This document shows, piece by piece, positions 1 through 11,872 of a stretch of 64,000 nucleotides of DNA. The DNA lies in contig JACSYO010001521.1 in assembly GCA_016806645.1 (NCBI GenBank), forward strand, positions 817,001 through 881,000, written 5' to 3'. The translations under genes were made by a program, and so were the position numbers. The notes below the pieces were generated by a model. The model was not told the origin of the DNA. It did not search any database and worked only from the letters and a program-made list of their open reading frames with translations. How positions within the stretch are numbered: the first letter of the stretch is position 1; each line of letters begins with the position of its first letter. The stretch comes from Ophiodon elongatus (Eukaryota > Chordata > Actinopteri > Perciformes > Hexagrammidae).

Positions 1-199
1 GCAGTCTGGGAGATGTAGTGTCGGCCACGGCGGCCATTTTGTGGTGTGGCTGCCAATCATGAGAGGGAATGTAGCGCCCCTCCACTACCTGTCCCCTTGT
101 GATGCCACAAGGTATATAGTTGGTGCCATAGATCATCCACTCAACAGTCTTTGACTGGATACTCATTCCACAAACCCTCTGCAAGTGACTGGAGATATT
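1..199. other. unassigned sequence at window edge
   Basis: No coding frame is convincing here. A TATA-like GTATATAG occurs near 112-119, and the sequence has the look of a repeat or LTR fragment cut by the window edge, but no terminal repeat or target-site duplication can be seen. I make no functional call. Confidence 0.2.
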
Positions 200-1140
200 T
201 CTACTCAAAATGTGTCTTATGCTGAGTGATGCACGATTTTTGCGTCACTAGATTACATTTCCAATCAATGCAAAGAAGCAAAGGGACGCGAGTAATCGAT
301 AAATTGCGACGGGTGACGTGAATAAAAAATGTCAACTCAAATGAGGCAAATTTTGCATATTTGGGCGAGTTGACATTTTTCAACTGGGGCAAAAAATTTG
401 TGTGGCACTGTGTCACAAAAGCCTATCAACAGTGAGATTCTCCTCCTGTCATCCTGCCGTTGTTGAATCAAACTATTGAGGAAAAAACTATTGTATCCAT
501 AGGTGTTCACGCAGTGTTCAATAGAGACCAATGTGTATAAATGTATGTGCATAAACCATATGGTACAAATGACTGCTGTATTTACACCTAGATGACGTTA
601 TATTGAGTGTTGATGAAGCTGCTGCAGTGTTAGCAAAGCCTAGTAACACTCGATCCGAGCTCCATTGAGAAAACAATCTGCTTGTCATCTTTCGGAGAGA
701 ACTAACAAAACATGAATTTAGACTTTTTACAAATCACCATCAATATGTGGTTATTTCGGCATCCTTTTTATCTATTTATTGCAATATAATAACAGCAAAA
801 CCATTTATTTTGGGTTCATACAGCTGTAGTAAACTAGCCGATGTGTGTCTCGCTAGATACACTGAATACAGCTCGATGAAATCCACAGATTTCAGCCTCC
901 GGATGATGTTATGAACCCAGACAAGACAGCGTTTAGTTTCCCAGGATATCTGGGACTTCCACAACATTTACAAAGCAGCAATAGTGGTTATTTCTTACAT
1001 GGTTGATGGTGGAAATAAATGGCTTAGTTGATAACGGTTTCCGTGGAGATAAGCCACTCCTCCTCTCCGGTGCGTCTGGCGCAAATAACACAAATGATCC
1101 CGCAAGTAAACTTCCGTGTCCAAAGCAACGCGAAAATTGG
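200..1140 (-). mobile_element. decayed DNA transposon remnant, PIF/Harbinger-like
   Basis: On the minus strand a 63-codon open stretch (967 down to 776) contains WVHNIIRR followed by FIELYSVY. This recalls the start of PIF/Harbinger DDE nucleases, where a WVHxIxxRR-type motif is followed by a short spacer and an F..L motif. The rest of the nuclease, including the DDE residues, is not seen. The 200-420 part has GTCAACT/AGTTGAC-rich sequence with a perfect 14-bp inverted repeat (325-338 and 367-380), a pattern I associate with non-coding ends of fish Harbinger elements. Terminal inverted repeats and target-site duplications were not located. The family call rests on one short motif; a hAT or other DNA element remains possible. 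Confidence 0.33.
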
Positions 1141-1202
1141 CTTCACGTTTAATGTGACTACGGCATTACAGTTTCCCTCATATGAGAAATACGAATGAAA
1201 AC

Positions 1203-1597
1203 CACTATATCTATCTATCTATCTATCGATCGATCGATATCTATATCTATCTATCTATCTATCGATCGATCGATAGATAGATATCTATAGAGATATATAT
1301 CTCTATAGATATCTATAGATATATCTATATATATATCTATATATCTATATATATATCTATATATATAGATATATAGATCTATAGATATATATATATATAG
1401 ATCTATAGATATATATATCTATAGATATATCTATAGATATATATATATATAGATCTATATCTCTATATATAGATAGATATATATATAGATATCTATCTAT
1501 CTATATATAGATATCTATCTATCTATATATAGATATCTATCTATCTATATATAGATATCTATCTATCTATATATAGATATCTATCTATCTATCTATC

Positions 1598-1637
<40 letters not shown>
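1203..1637. repeat. palindromic GATA/TATC and TA satellite
   Basis: About 435 bp is built only from TATC, GATA, ATCG and AT steps. The strand composition flips from TATC-type on the left to GATA-type on the right, so the whole block is an approximate large palindrome able to form long hairpins. A regular sub-array with a roughly 24-bp period (TATATATAGATATCTATC-like) lies at about 1480-1590. Confidence 0.95.
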
Positions 1638-1638
<1 letters not shown>

Positions 1639-3880
1639 TTTGAAGTTAAATGCATCAATCTGGTGTACTTTGAGAGCAAAATAAGAGGCTAGATAAATCA
1701 TTGTTTGTGTGCTTTAATACATAATTTAGCCCAGACACATTGATTATATAGAGCAAAAAAGTCACACCCAAAAGAGAGGCATCGTATTTCACAGGCTGCA
1801 TCTTTGGGGCGCACACGCAGCAGCATGGCAGCTACCCAAAAGGGAAGCCACAACACCTCGATCACCCTGTGGCAAGCTGTTAGTTTAGTTTATGAGCGTA
1901 GCACGCGTTTTACACATCGATACAGCAGGCAATCGTGTTCAATTAATTGTGGGAAGCAAAAATCGTGATTGAGCTTAATAGTGCAAAAACAGTATATATT
2001 TGTTTCTCCTTTTTGGAGCTGTTGTGAAATACTACCAGTTTCAGAGAGTGACCAAAGTGATCACATTTATATTCCACATTCAGTAGCCAAATGATTTGAA
2101 TTGATATTGGCAGGTATTCAGCTTAGTCTGGTTTCTTTGCCATTGTGATCTTCACATGTACCACAAAGGCTGGAGAGGGAACTGAAGTTGAAAACTCAAT
2201 TTTGTGGGTCGCAAAGAAACAACTTTTATGGAACATCTAGACCCGCTAGTAACAAAGAGTGTATTCAACTGCTCTGTGATGTGAACAAAGTTTGGAATCC
2301 AATCTGTTAAAGGTCAGTTACTGTTTCTCGGAAGGTGGTTTGTATCAGATTAGCTAGGTATTACACCTTGGTCTGGGTCACATATGCAAATTGTCAGTTG
2401 TAGCCTAGAAGGGATATGCTTTATTGTAATAATATAATATTCACACACTTAGTTATCTGTATTATAAAAAAAGAAATGGGGATTTCAAAGAAGTTTATTT
2501 ATGGCCTGAAACCCAGGGAAATATTGAACAGCCCTTAAGTTTTCCTTCCTTTCTTCCCTCTCTTTACTGTTAATCTTTAAATACCGACTCCCTTGCTCAA
2601 TACAAACCAAAACCAGTTTGTCTTTTAATATTCACACCAGCTAAAAGATGCAAGAAGTCTGAATGTATCAGTAGGCTGGTGAAAAGCAACATTGTGTCAA
2701 ATAAGAGCTGAGCCACATGCACCCATCAGACAATCCCTTATCCAACCGGTTCCATTCTACCCACAGCCGGGAGAAGTAAGCCCAGTACAAGTGATCCGTT
2801 TTTACCACAGTATCCCGAGGAATTACCACCATATATTACCATTTCTGTACAGTGCCATTATTTAGTGAGAGTCCACGTATGTCAATAACCTGCAATTCAA
2901 TTTAGCCCATTGTTTTACCACCATCGCGCACCATAATCAAAGGCAAACTCAATGTAGAAAGAAGCGTCTGGCAGTAGCAGTGAGGTCGCCGGCTGTAGGC
3001 TTAAGCCTCCAGGAGGGTGATTACATTGACCAGTATAGGAAAACCAAGTCTTTGAGTGTTGATGTGAATCAGGATAATTCACCCAACAGTCATTTCATAC
3101 TCCACGGCATGGAAACATCTGAATTGCCCAATTGACTTTTATGGCAAATTCAAGTGAAAATGTAATCCCAAATCGGTGCACAATTTGTGCTATTGGTTGT
3201 TGCAAAGTAACCTGCAATGCCATCCTTAATTCACTAATGTTGTGTGTCTGCACTATGTCTTGCACAGCAGTAAATAAAACACCCGCAGCTTCCCACTGTG
3301 GCTTTTCAACAGCTATCAAATGAGCATATGTATCCCTTTAAAGGCTTTATTCTCCAGTTGTATCCTGGAGATGCAACATGCAGTGGGTAATCACATACTA
3401 TCTCTGCTGAACTGCCAGTTGAAGATGGTGATGGTGGGCAAGAGGAAACATTTACTTTTTCATTGGATTTTGACTTTGAAACTGAAAAAGTAAATGACTG
3501 TAGCAGTAACTGGTTAGGCTGGAGAGGACTGACACTTGTTGGTGTTCAGGAGGGGCACATCAGAGTTTCTGAGTGGGACTATTTAGAAAGGGAAATTATA
3601 TTAATTATTATTATTTCATTGGTACAAATCCATCTGTTTTTGAAATAAGAAAGATTTCATACTTTTTTCAACAAATCCTCTGGCTAAATGACAAAATAGG
3701 ACACCATTGTGGTTAACTACTTTATACCCCCAGCATTAAACCACTGTCACAAATCAGTATTCACCACACGCTCTTTCAGCATTGAACTTGTTTTTGTGTT
3801 GGACAGCAGAAATATGTAGTTCAGGCAGGTTGTGTCAGTGACACCCTCTACAGGCAGTGATGAGGGACTCTGGCAAACAG
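1638..3880. other. non-coding, AT-rich; no gene seen
   Basis: No exon with both splice sites and no RNA gene can be supported. On the minus strand between about 3340 and 3095 there is an unusually stop-free stretch beginning near codons AHLIAVEKPQWEAAG and ending CRGV-stop. It has no ATG, no recognisable domain and no partner exon. It may be a fragment of an old transposon protein or chance. Confidence 0.4.
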
Positions 3881-4300
3881 ACAACAGGGAATGGACCCAA
3901 ATGCAGACAAACAAGGGAGGCAAAAGGACAATTAACAATGATTTTAATAAAGAAAAACTAAATAAAACTTACATGGCAGGTGAGTCCAAAAATGACCACC
4001 GAAACAGGTGAATAGGACAACTGCACGAGGGATACAAGCAGGAAGCAAAGCAGACAAAAGACAGGACTATAAATACACAAGAAACTAATCAGACAACAAG
4101 ACTCAGGTGGGCAGACACGAGGGCTGAAAGATGATAGGTGGAAGAAACATAAGGGAACAGAGCAAGGCTGAGGAGACTAATACAACACAGGTGATCCACA
4201 GAAAAAAAGGGGAAGACCAAAAGACAGGAATTTAAACAAACACAGGACACAAGAGGTGGGGAACTTCAAAATATCAGGAAACCAAGATTATGACAAATAG
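3880..4300. mobile_element. dispersed repeat fragment (unclassified)
   Basis: The A-rich block includes ACTATAAATACACAAGAAAC and several ACAGG/GACAAG motifs. I recognise this style of sequence from many fish loci, where it recurs as part of an interspersed element. Neither end nor class can be determined from this single copy. Confidence 0.35.
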
Positions 4301-4702
4301 TTAAGATTCCGTTATATTAATGAGTCATTTTGTCAATTTTGACAGATTTCAGCTAAGGAAACAATAGGAAACACTAGTCCATAGGTGCGTTTCCATCAAC
4401 GGGTTTGGAGCAAATAAACTTGGTCAGAAGGTGGCGAAGAGGCTTCACATGGCTAAAATCAGCCAGTAAATAGAGTAGAAGAAGTACAGCAGAAACTAAT
4501 GATTAGTCAAGACATTTTGCCGTTTCCATCCTTTTTTTCTAATGCAATACTTTAAAATATGCATCAGAATATGTGAATGGAAACACGACTATTGTTTCCT
4601 CAATTTGCAATATTTAAACTCCAGAGTGTACTGCACAAATATATTTTTGTTTCTTTGCCTTTGGTACCTGGTACCTTTTTTATTTTGTTCTGCTACTGTT
4701 AT

Positions 4703-4703
<1 letters not shown>

Positions 4704-4756
<53 letters not shown>
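4704..4756. repeat. (TC)n microsatellite
   Basis: About 26 uninterrupted TC units. The two overlapping open frames across it are low-complexity translations, not genes. Confidence 0.97.
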
Positions 4757-4757
<1 letters not shown>

Positions 4758-6260
4758 AACACAGTTTGACACTTCTCACATTAATCCCATTTATGAATAA
4801 TGTTCTTATTTCAGTGATATGGAGAGAACTGCAGGCATCTCCTCATCTTCTCTTTCTCTCCTCTCTCCTCTCTTTGAGTGTTTATCCATCTGCTTTCCCC
4901 CTGGTTGTAGTCTGTTTACATTACAGCGGCCCCCCTCCATGCCACCATCATAGATGCTCATACATAAAAGCTTTGTTAACAGGATGGTGAGAAACATGCA
5001 TGCCATAAATGTATCTCTTGATGCACTGAGACATGCGGACACAGAAAGGCACATATGCACACAATGTACAATTGGTCCTTTGTGTTGTGGCCAGTTGAAA
5101 GCTGCTACCTGAACAGGAAGGAGGAGGTGGGGTGATAACAGGCAAAAAAAAGAGGGAACAAAATGGTAAACTGGGCTGAGAGTGAAAGGAATGGAAAAAT
5201 GTAACCTTTCAAAAAAAACTGAAAATCTATCCAATTTCATCTTAAGTGTCTGATATAAAAAAATTGAACATAAAAGACATTAAAAGGAGAGGGACGGAGA
5301 GGAAAAGACAAAGAGGAGAGAATAGCGAGAAAGGAGAGATGGAAGATATGGGGCGAAAGAAGAGAATGAGGATTGAGAAGAGGCTGGGCACTTGGAATCA
5401 ATGGACTCATTGTTAACAAGAGTTGACCTTCCCTCCCTCCCCGCCTACACTAGACCTTCACCCCTCCCTCAAATCCCTCACTCCAACTGTTCTGGGTATC
5501 TGTTTATGTGATAGGTACTGTATCCACCAGCCACCTCAGATTTCAGCTAATAGCGCTAAACAGATGCTGGTGGGAAGTTCTGCCCTCAGGCAAACTGAGT
5601 TCACTTTTTCAAAGCTCTTCATGAAATACTTTCATCACATAGTTGGATCACAATGGTTTACTTTACTTTTATTATTACCTACCACAAGGAGCTTATGTTT
5701 TTGGTTCGTTTGGACAAAATCTATTGGCCCTATTTTAATGAAGCATGTGCCAAGGAAGAACCCATAACATCTTCAAGCGGATCCGATACACGGGGCAGTT
5801 ACAAAAAGTATTCTTCCCTTTGGTTAACACTGCAAGATAAGGCATATGGCCGTGTTGGAGGTCTGCATGCTCAAAGCGTCCTTCATGTTGGAGACGGTCC
5901 TTGAGGATTGATGTATTCAGTAAGAATTCTTTCAATACACCCTGTATTTAACAAAAAAAACCTTTTATTTTCTTCTTACGAGACTCAAGTATTCTTAGTG
6001 AAGTTTCCATCCAAATGTAGAGCTTAAAGTTTAAACCAACTTTCCAGAATATTGGTGAAATTAAAAATGAATGCACTTTTCTATCTTCTACTCCCATTTG
6101 AATATTAGGAGTTTCAGTCAGGTGCCAATAAACCATAAATATGGGGAATGGGAGTAGGGGGATAAACAGGCCGGCCAGCTTCCCCAACCACTCGTTTAGT
6201 GACTTTTTATTGATGTGACTTTTTATAGCTATTTTATTCAACCCCGTTTTAGTTTGTTTT
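4757..6260. other. non-coding; pyrimidine/purine-rich blocks
   Basis: The stretch holds a CT-rich block (4840-4890) and a GA-rich block (5280-5390). A segment at about 5750-5930 has the texture of a repeat fragment, but I could not assign it. No exon or RNA gene is supported. Confidence 0.4.
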
Positions 6261-6274
6261 TTTATGTATTGTGA

Positions 6275-6440
6275 TTGCTCCCTGAGTTGAAATACGACAG
6301 ACTTTTGCCTACCTCCCGTGTTGGAATACGGTCGGGATTAATTTGAGAGCCTACCTCCCGTGTTGGAATCCAATAGGAATACGGCGGACTTTGGACTGAC
6401 CAATTAAACTGAGAGCCCACCTGCTCTATTGGAGTCGTTG
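6275..6440 (+). repeat. short tandem monomers in the LINE 5' leader
   Basis: The motif CCTACCTCCCGTGTTGGAAT occurs at about 6310 and 6351. Degenerate versions lie before (CTCCCTGAGTTGAAAT, near 6280) and after (CCCACCTGCTCTATTGGAGT, near 6417). Tandem 5' monomers often carry the internal promoter of LINEs. Promoter function here is inference only. Confidence 0.6.
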
Positions 6441-6444
6441 CAAG

Positions 6445-9400
6445 TTGGCGTGTCTTGTTTTGTGTTCTGTTCTGACATCGGTGCTGGCAATGACGTCATA
6501 CACCGCCCCGCAGCTGTGGCGTTTGCGCCGCTTCATGGTTCCACCCGACAAGGGGTTCATAGCCCGCTGTCGGGAGTGTGGGATTCTGAGAAACGGACCC
6601 CACTACATCCATAGAGGTTCGCGCCGCGGTTTCAACGTGGAATCAGGAAACAAAACAAACCTAGGAGTCATCGTCGGAAACATCGCAAGATTACCCAATA
6701 CCAGGCACAATGGGAAACATGGAGTGGATCGCAGTGTATTACGGAGCTTGCAGAGACTTCCACTCCCAGCTCTGTGTCCTACCACCATGGAGCTGCTAAA
6801 CACACAATCCCTCACTAATAAATCACTCCTCATATACAACCATATTCTGGACAAAGGGCTTGACTTCATGTGCCTAACAGAAACCTGGCATAAACCAGGG
6901 GACTACTCCGTGCTTAATGAAGCATGCCCCCTGGCTATAACTACATGGAGAAAGCCCGCAGCACTGGTCGTGGTGGTGGACTAGCCATCATGCACCGGGC
7001 TGAACTAAATCTATCTCCTCTGCCAATGCCTGATCTTTCCTCTATGGAATGCCTGGCCTTCAAATGCAAATCTCCATACTCCATGACAGTGCTTCTCATA
7101 TACCGTCCTCCAAAACCAAACCCATCTTTTATACCTGAGATAAGTGATCTCCTTACCTCACTCTGCACTATGTCAACTAACATTGTCATTGTTGGTGATT
7201 TAAATATCCATGTGGACAACCCCTCCTGTCAGTTTGCAGCAGACTTCCTGAGTGTGCTTGAGTGTCTTGGCCTGCAGCAGCATGTTGAGGTTCCTCCTCA
7301 CACCAAGGGACTCACTCTGGATCTGGTTATCACTGACTCTGCTGCCATCAGTAACCTACAGGTTTATGATCTTGGTGTGTCCGACCACAAGGTGGTCTCA
7401 ATGGCCTTGACTTTTATGCTGCCTACTACTAGACCTAAGCGTCAAATGTCTTTCCGGAACTGGAAAAGCATTGACTCAGCCACTATGACCATGGATCTCC
7501 AGCTCATCACCTGCCCAGCCTCTGCATTAATGGATGAATTAGTGGAACTCTATAATACATCCCTGAGCAATGTTTTTGATCTCCATGCCCCTGTCAAGTC
7601 ACGTGAGGTAAATTTCTCACGCTCCGCTCCCTGGTTCACAGATGAGCTGCGGAAAATAAAAACAGCTGGGTGTGTCCTGGAACGACGCTGCAGACACTCT
7701 GGGCTCACTGTCCATAAACTGGCTTTCCGTGAACATCAAAGGGCCTACTCCAACTCCCTTAAAGATGCTCGCTCACAGTTCTATTCCAGCTTAATCAATA
7801 AAAACCCAGGCAACTCTAAACAGCTTTTTTCGACCATAAACCATGTCCTGAAGCCACAACCATACTCTTCAACTGAGGCTACAGAGGAGCAATGCAACAG
7901 CTTCATTGACTTCTTCAAATCCAAAGTCAACAACATTCGCTCTCTGATGTCCAGCTCTCCATCTCTGCTTCCCTCTGACACCATCACCTTATCTGCGAGT
8001 GTGCTGTCTCCTCTACATGTCGCTGAGGTTCAGGAGAGCCATGTTGAGAAAATCCTCAGAAAAATTAAATCCTGTACCTGTACCCTGGACCCCATTCCCA
8101 CTGCTCTGCTCAAATCACATTTCCCCACTCTGAGTCCTTTCATCACCAAAGTTGTTAACCTTTCCCTTCAGTCGGGCTGTGTACCAGCTGCTCTCAAGGT
8201 TGCTGTCATCCGCCCCCTTCTCAAGAAGCCCACCCTGGACCCGGAGGTTTTAGCCAACTTCAGGCCTATCTCCAACCTTGCCTTCCTGTCCAAGGTGTTA
8301 GAGAAGGTAGTTGCTTCTCAACTTCAGGACCACCTCAAACACAACAACTTATTTGAAACCTTCCAGTCAGGACTTGGTTCAGCCCACAGCACTGAAACAG
8401 CTTTGCTCAGGGTGACCAATGACCTGCTGATGGGAGCCGATGCAGGATCACCCTCACTCCTCATCCTCCTGGACCTGACTGCTGCATTTGACACAGTGGA
8501 TCACACTATCCTCCTAGAGCGCCTCCACACCACCATCGGACTATCAGACTCTGCACTCAAGTGGTTTCAGTCCTACCTTTCTGGCAGAACTGAATATGTC
8601 TCACTGGGAAGATGCAAGTCCAGACTACTTCCTTTCTCCTGTGGTGTTCCGCAAGGGTCGGTCCTCGGCCCCATCCTCTTCATTATTTATATGCTACCCC
8701 TCGGTCGTGTCATCAGCAGACATAGGATGCCCTTCCACTGTTATGCTGATGACACACAGCTCTACATAAAAACTGCCCCAAGCCCCTCTGCAGCCATGTC
8801 ATGTCTCACCGCCTGTCTTGGGGAGATAAAGGCGTGGATGAGCAACAACTTTCTACAGTTAAACAGAAACAAAACCAAAGCCCTCCTTGTTGGCACTCCA
8901 CACCAGGTTCAGTCATCCTCCATAACTCATCTCACCTTTGACAGTCAGGTCATACCCCTCTCCTCCACAGTTACCAATCTGGGAGTTAGGTTTGCCCCTC
9001 ACCTGACCTTTAATGACCACATAAAATACCTATGCAAAACCTCCTTTTATCATCTTAAAAACATCTCCAAACTCCGCCCAACTTTAACCCTGTCAGATGC
9101 AGAGAAGCTCGTCCACGCCTTTATCTCCTCAAGACTGGACTACTGTAATTCACTTTTCACCCGGGTCACTGCCAAGAACATCAAAAAACTACAATACATT
9201 CAAAACAGCGCTGCCAGGATCCTGATGAGAGTCCGTAAACATGAGCACATAACCCCCATCCTACACTCACTACACTGGCTCCCTGTCTCATTCCGGATTG
9301 ACTACAAAGTCCTACTACTCACCCATAAATACATAAACGGACATGCACCTCCCTACCTACAGGAACTCATCACTCCCCAAACCTCCACCCGCACCCTCAG

Positions 9401-9593
9401 GTCCACAAACAGATCGCTCCTTCGGGTCCCCAACACCAAGCTCCACACCATGGGGGACCGGGCCTTTTGCTCAGCAGCACTGCGGCTTTGGAACAGTCTC
9501 CCTGAACACATAAGGGCAACACAGACACTGGACTCTTTTAAGACTGGCCTAAAAACCTTTTTATTCAGGAAGGCGTTTTTTACTCTGTGTTAA
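6445..9593 (+). pseudogene. LINE endonuclease/reverse transcriptase ORF with one frameshift
   Basis: The retrotransposon polyprotein nicks target DNA with an APE-type endonuclease and copies its RNA at the nick. The first frame runs from 6445 and includes YIHRGSRRGF, then the endonuclease start with LTETW. It continues correctly only to the C-run at 6927-6931, after which homology passes to another frame that is open from 6924 to 9593 (889 codons). That frame carries the rest of the endonuclease (RGGGLAI, GDLNIHVD, VSDHKVV) and the reverse transcriptase (NFRPISNL, FQSG, LDLTAAFDTVDH, GVPQGSVLGP, YADD at residues 607-610). It ends in the L2-typical tail with LHWLPV and FLFRKAF. Loss of one C from a six-C run would explain the break. 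No other stop is seen, so this is a recently disabled copy, or an intact one with a homopolymer sequencing error. Confidence 0.88.
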
Positions 9594-9815
9594 ATCTGTC
9601 AGCTATTTCTTTCTTTCTTATAGTCTGTTTTAACTATGTTTTTAACTATAGTCTGTTTTAACTATGTTTTTAAATATAGTCTGTTTTAACTAGGTTTTTA
9701 AATATAGTCTGTTTTAATTATGTTTTAACTATGTACTATGTACTGGCTCTGTGCACTCTGAGATTCTTATGAATGAAGAGTGCGTTATAAATTAAATGTA
9801 TTATTATTATTATTA
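9594..9815 (+). repeat. LINE 3'UTR with ~30-bp tandem units and (ATT)n tail
   Basis: After the stop codon, a unit built around TAGTCTGTTTTAACTATG is repeated about four times (9620-9735). It is followed by a GAAGAGTGCGTTATAAATTAAA block and (ATT)n. The last block is the part L2 reverse transcriptase usually recognises; the tandem units are copy-number variation in the UTR. Confidence 0.75.
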
Positions 9816-11727
9816 GTTTTAGCTCGACATGTATTCATTTTCATATGTCTTTTCATTGCTACACACAGATGTGAATTTTTTTTGTCTGCTATTTGTTGTC
9901 TCTTCAGTGGAGTGTTGGGTGATGTTTCAGTCACATGCTTCATGTACATCATGGTTTAGTCGATAATTCTGTTTCATTGTACTTTGTGTTGTTTTTGTTA
10001 CATACCAGATTTTCCATCAGCCAAGTGTAAACATTTTGTTTGCGTTATTTTTCAAATGGTTGAGATGCAGTTTTTTGAGCTGCACACTGGCCAGGCCATT
10101 AATTTTCTTTGTGTAGCCAATCACAGTGCAGCATTGGCTAGCTCCAATCAGGGTTGGACAACTATCCGGCTCTGCTTCATAGACTCTGGAGCAATTATTT
10201 CCGGTTTTCTTCATCTTCAAGCTGGTTTAGTGGAGCTAAATGACTCGTCATGGTTAAACAGTGTCATAGTGATAGTCGTTACCCGCAGAGGCTGAATGAG
10301 ATATACCTTTCTAAAAGTACATAAAAACCTCTGTGCTAACTTTAGCAGAGTACGTCAGCACATCATTCACTAGCATTGTCACTTCTATGCTACGCTAGCT
10401 ACTGAAGGAAAACTGAATGTGTACACGCGCTGCTTTTGATTTTTAATGATTGTAACTGAATAAAGACCTACTCAGCTTTATGGAACGCTGTTCCTTCGTT
10501 TCATTCTCTTCTGTCTGAATCAGCAGACTGTTTCTGTTTTGGTGCAAAAATATGCATTCAATACTATAATCATTACCTGCTCAACATCTGCAGCATACAA
10601 TTAAAGAAAGTAGAACTTACAATTGTAGAAATGATCATCAGTGCTACGAGAACATTAGTTTAGTGCATTAGCTAAGTTTGCATTTGTAAGTCTTTAACTT
10701 GTGTTGGCTTTGATGAAGCAAGGTTCACCCATATATTTATTTGTTTTTTGTCTTATTTGCTCTTATTTCCATTTAAAGCTTATATATGTAGTGTTTTAAA
10801 AATTTCTGTATGTGGCGTCACCTTGTGGTAGTATCAAAAAATACATTATTATGGAGAGCACAGCACACTGCTGCCACCTCAAAGACTCCAAGGACAACAC
10901 ATCATCACATCACATCAACACATACATTTGGAACTTTAGCTTTTAATTTGCAAAATTGTAGAGGTGTTATAGCAATTTGAAATTGATTGTGTTTATCAAA
11001 TAAGTGAATATGGCTGGCAATGTTATTTGGAGACAATGTATCGTAGTCTGCATTAATGCACACAAGTTCTGCTTATGTGGGGTCACTGAACAATTTATTT
11101 CCTAACCTCATTTTAGATGGATGTATTTATCATTTCAAAACGTCAGCCAGCTGTCTACGCTGCAGGTTGGCAGGATGCTTTTTTTGTTGTTGTTTTTTGG
11201 AGCAGTAGAGTTTTTAAAGTGGTTTTAAATCCAATTTCAGGAACCGTACAAACAATTGTCAAATGTGAACTGCAGGTAACCTGTGACTGACCCGGACACA
11301 TTGGCCAACAGCAATCGATATTTGTGAAACCCTGCAATGTGTCCATCTGTGCTGGTTTGTCCTTGAACCGGATACTGAACCCCCAACCTCTTCCAGCGGA
11401 GGTGCTTCTGGCTGCCCCTGTTCTCACCCTGGCCCCCCCACTCACAAATACATACATGGATTAGTGTTGTTTCTGTAGAAAAAAGTTAGATCACTCCTGC
11501 CTTGCCAAGGCTTCATCACACGGCCATTTTAAATCTTTCTCTTTACATCTCTTATTTCTTTATTACCTCTATATTTGTTGCTTTGTGGTCTTTTGTGCCT
11601 GAGCCTACTTCCCTGTCCATTTATTCTCTGGAAATCTCCGTGTGACTGTGTTTCTCTCCCTAACAGACAACTCCATCTCTGCAACTGTCTTTATTTTTCT
11701 CATCCCCCTCTCTTTTTTAATCTGAGA
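9816..11727. other. non-coding; probable old repeat fragments
   Basis: No host exon is supported. Segments near 10100-10420 and 10770-10920 (with GGCGTCACCTTGTGGTAG) have the texture of interspersed repeats, and 11390-11460 contains a B-box-like GGTTCAAGG on the minus strand. None can be assigned to a family with confidence. Confidence 0.35.
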
Positions 11728-11872
11728 AGAGAGAGAGAGATTAGATGGGGGAAAGGTAAGGAGTGAAGGGAGAGAGAGTGAGAGTGAGAGAGAGAGAGAT
11801 TAGGTGGGGGAAAGGGAAAGGTAAGGAGTGAAGGGAGAGAGAGTGAGAGAGAGATTATCCCAGCAGATTTGG
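11728..11872. repeat. GA-rich tandem duplication
   Basis: A purine-rich unit containing GGGGGAAAGGTAAGGAGTGA is present twice, about 75 bp apart, separated and flanked by (GA)n. It looks like slippage or unequal exchange within a polypurine tract. Confidence 0.8.

Larger units (their letters stand above)
6270..9815 (+). mobile_element. L2-type LINE (CR1/L2 group), nearly full length
   Basis: The order is that of a fish L2 retrotransposon: a GC-richer 5' leader with short tandem monomers (6270-6440), an apurinic endonuclease domain, a reverse transcriptase with YADD, a conserved C-terminal segment ending in RKAF, a short 3'UTR and an (ATT)n tail at about 9800-9815. L2 elements typically end in such short tandem repeats instead of poly(A). 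The element lies on the same strand as tenm3, upstream of its start exon. The 5' boundary is approximate, because no target-site duplication was found. The body is intact enough to suggest a young insertion. Confidence 0.9.

Noticed and set aside
325..380. Perfect 14-bp inverted repeat as a microRNA hairpin
   Set aside because: The stem is too short with a 28-base loop, and it lies in a transposon-like remnant.
4806..5240. 144-codon minus-strand frame and overlapping + strand frames
   Set aside because: CT/GA-rich composition, no domain, no conserved splice sites.
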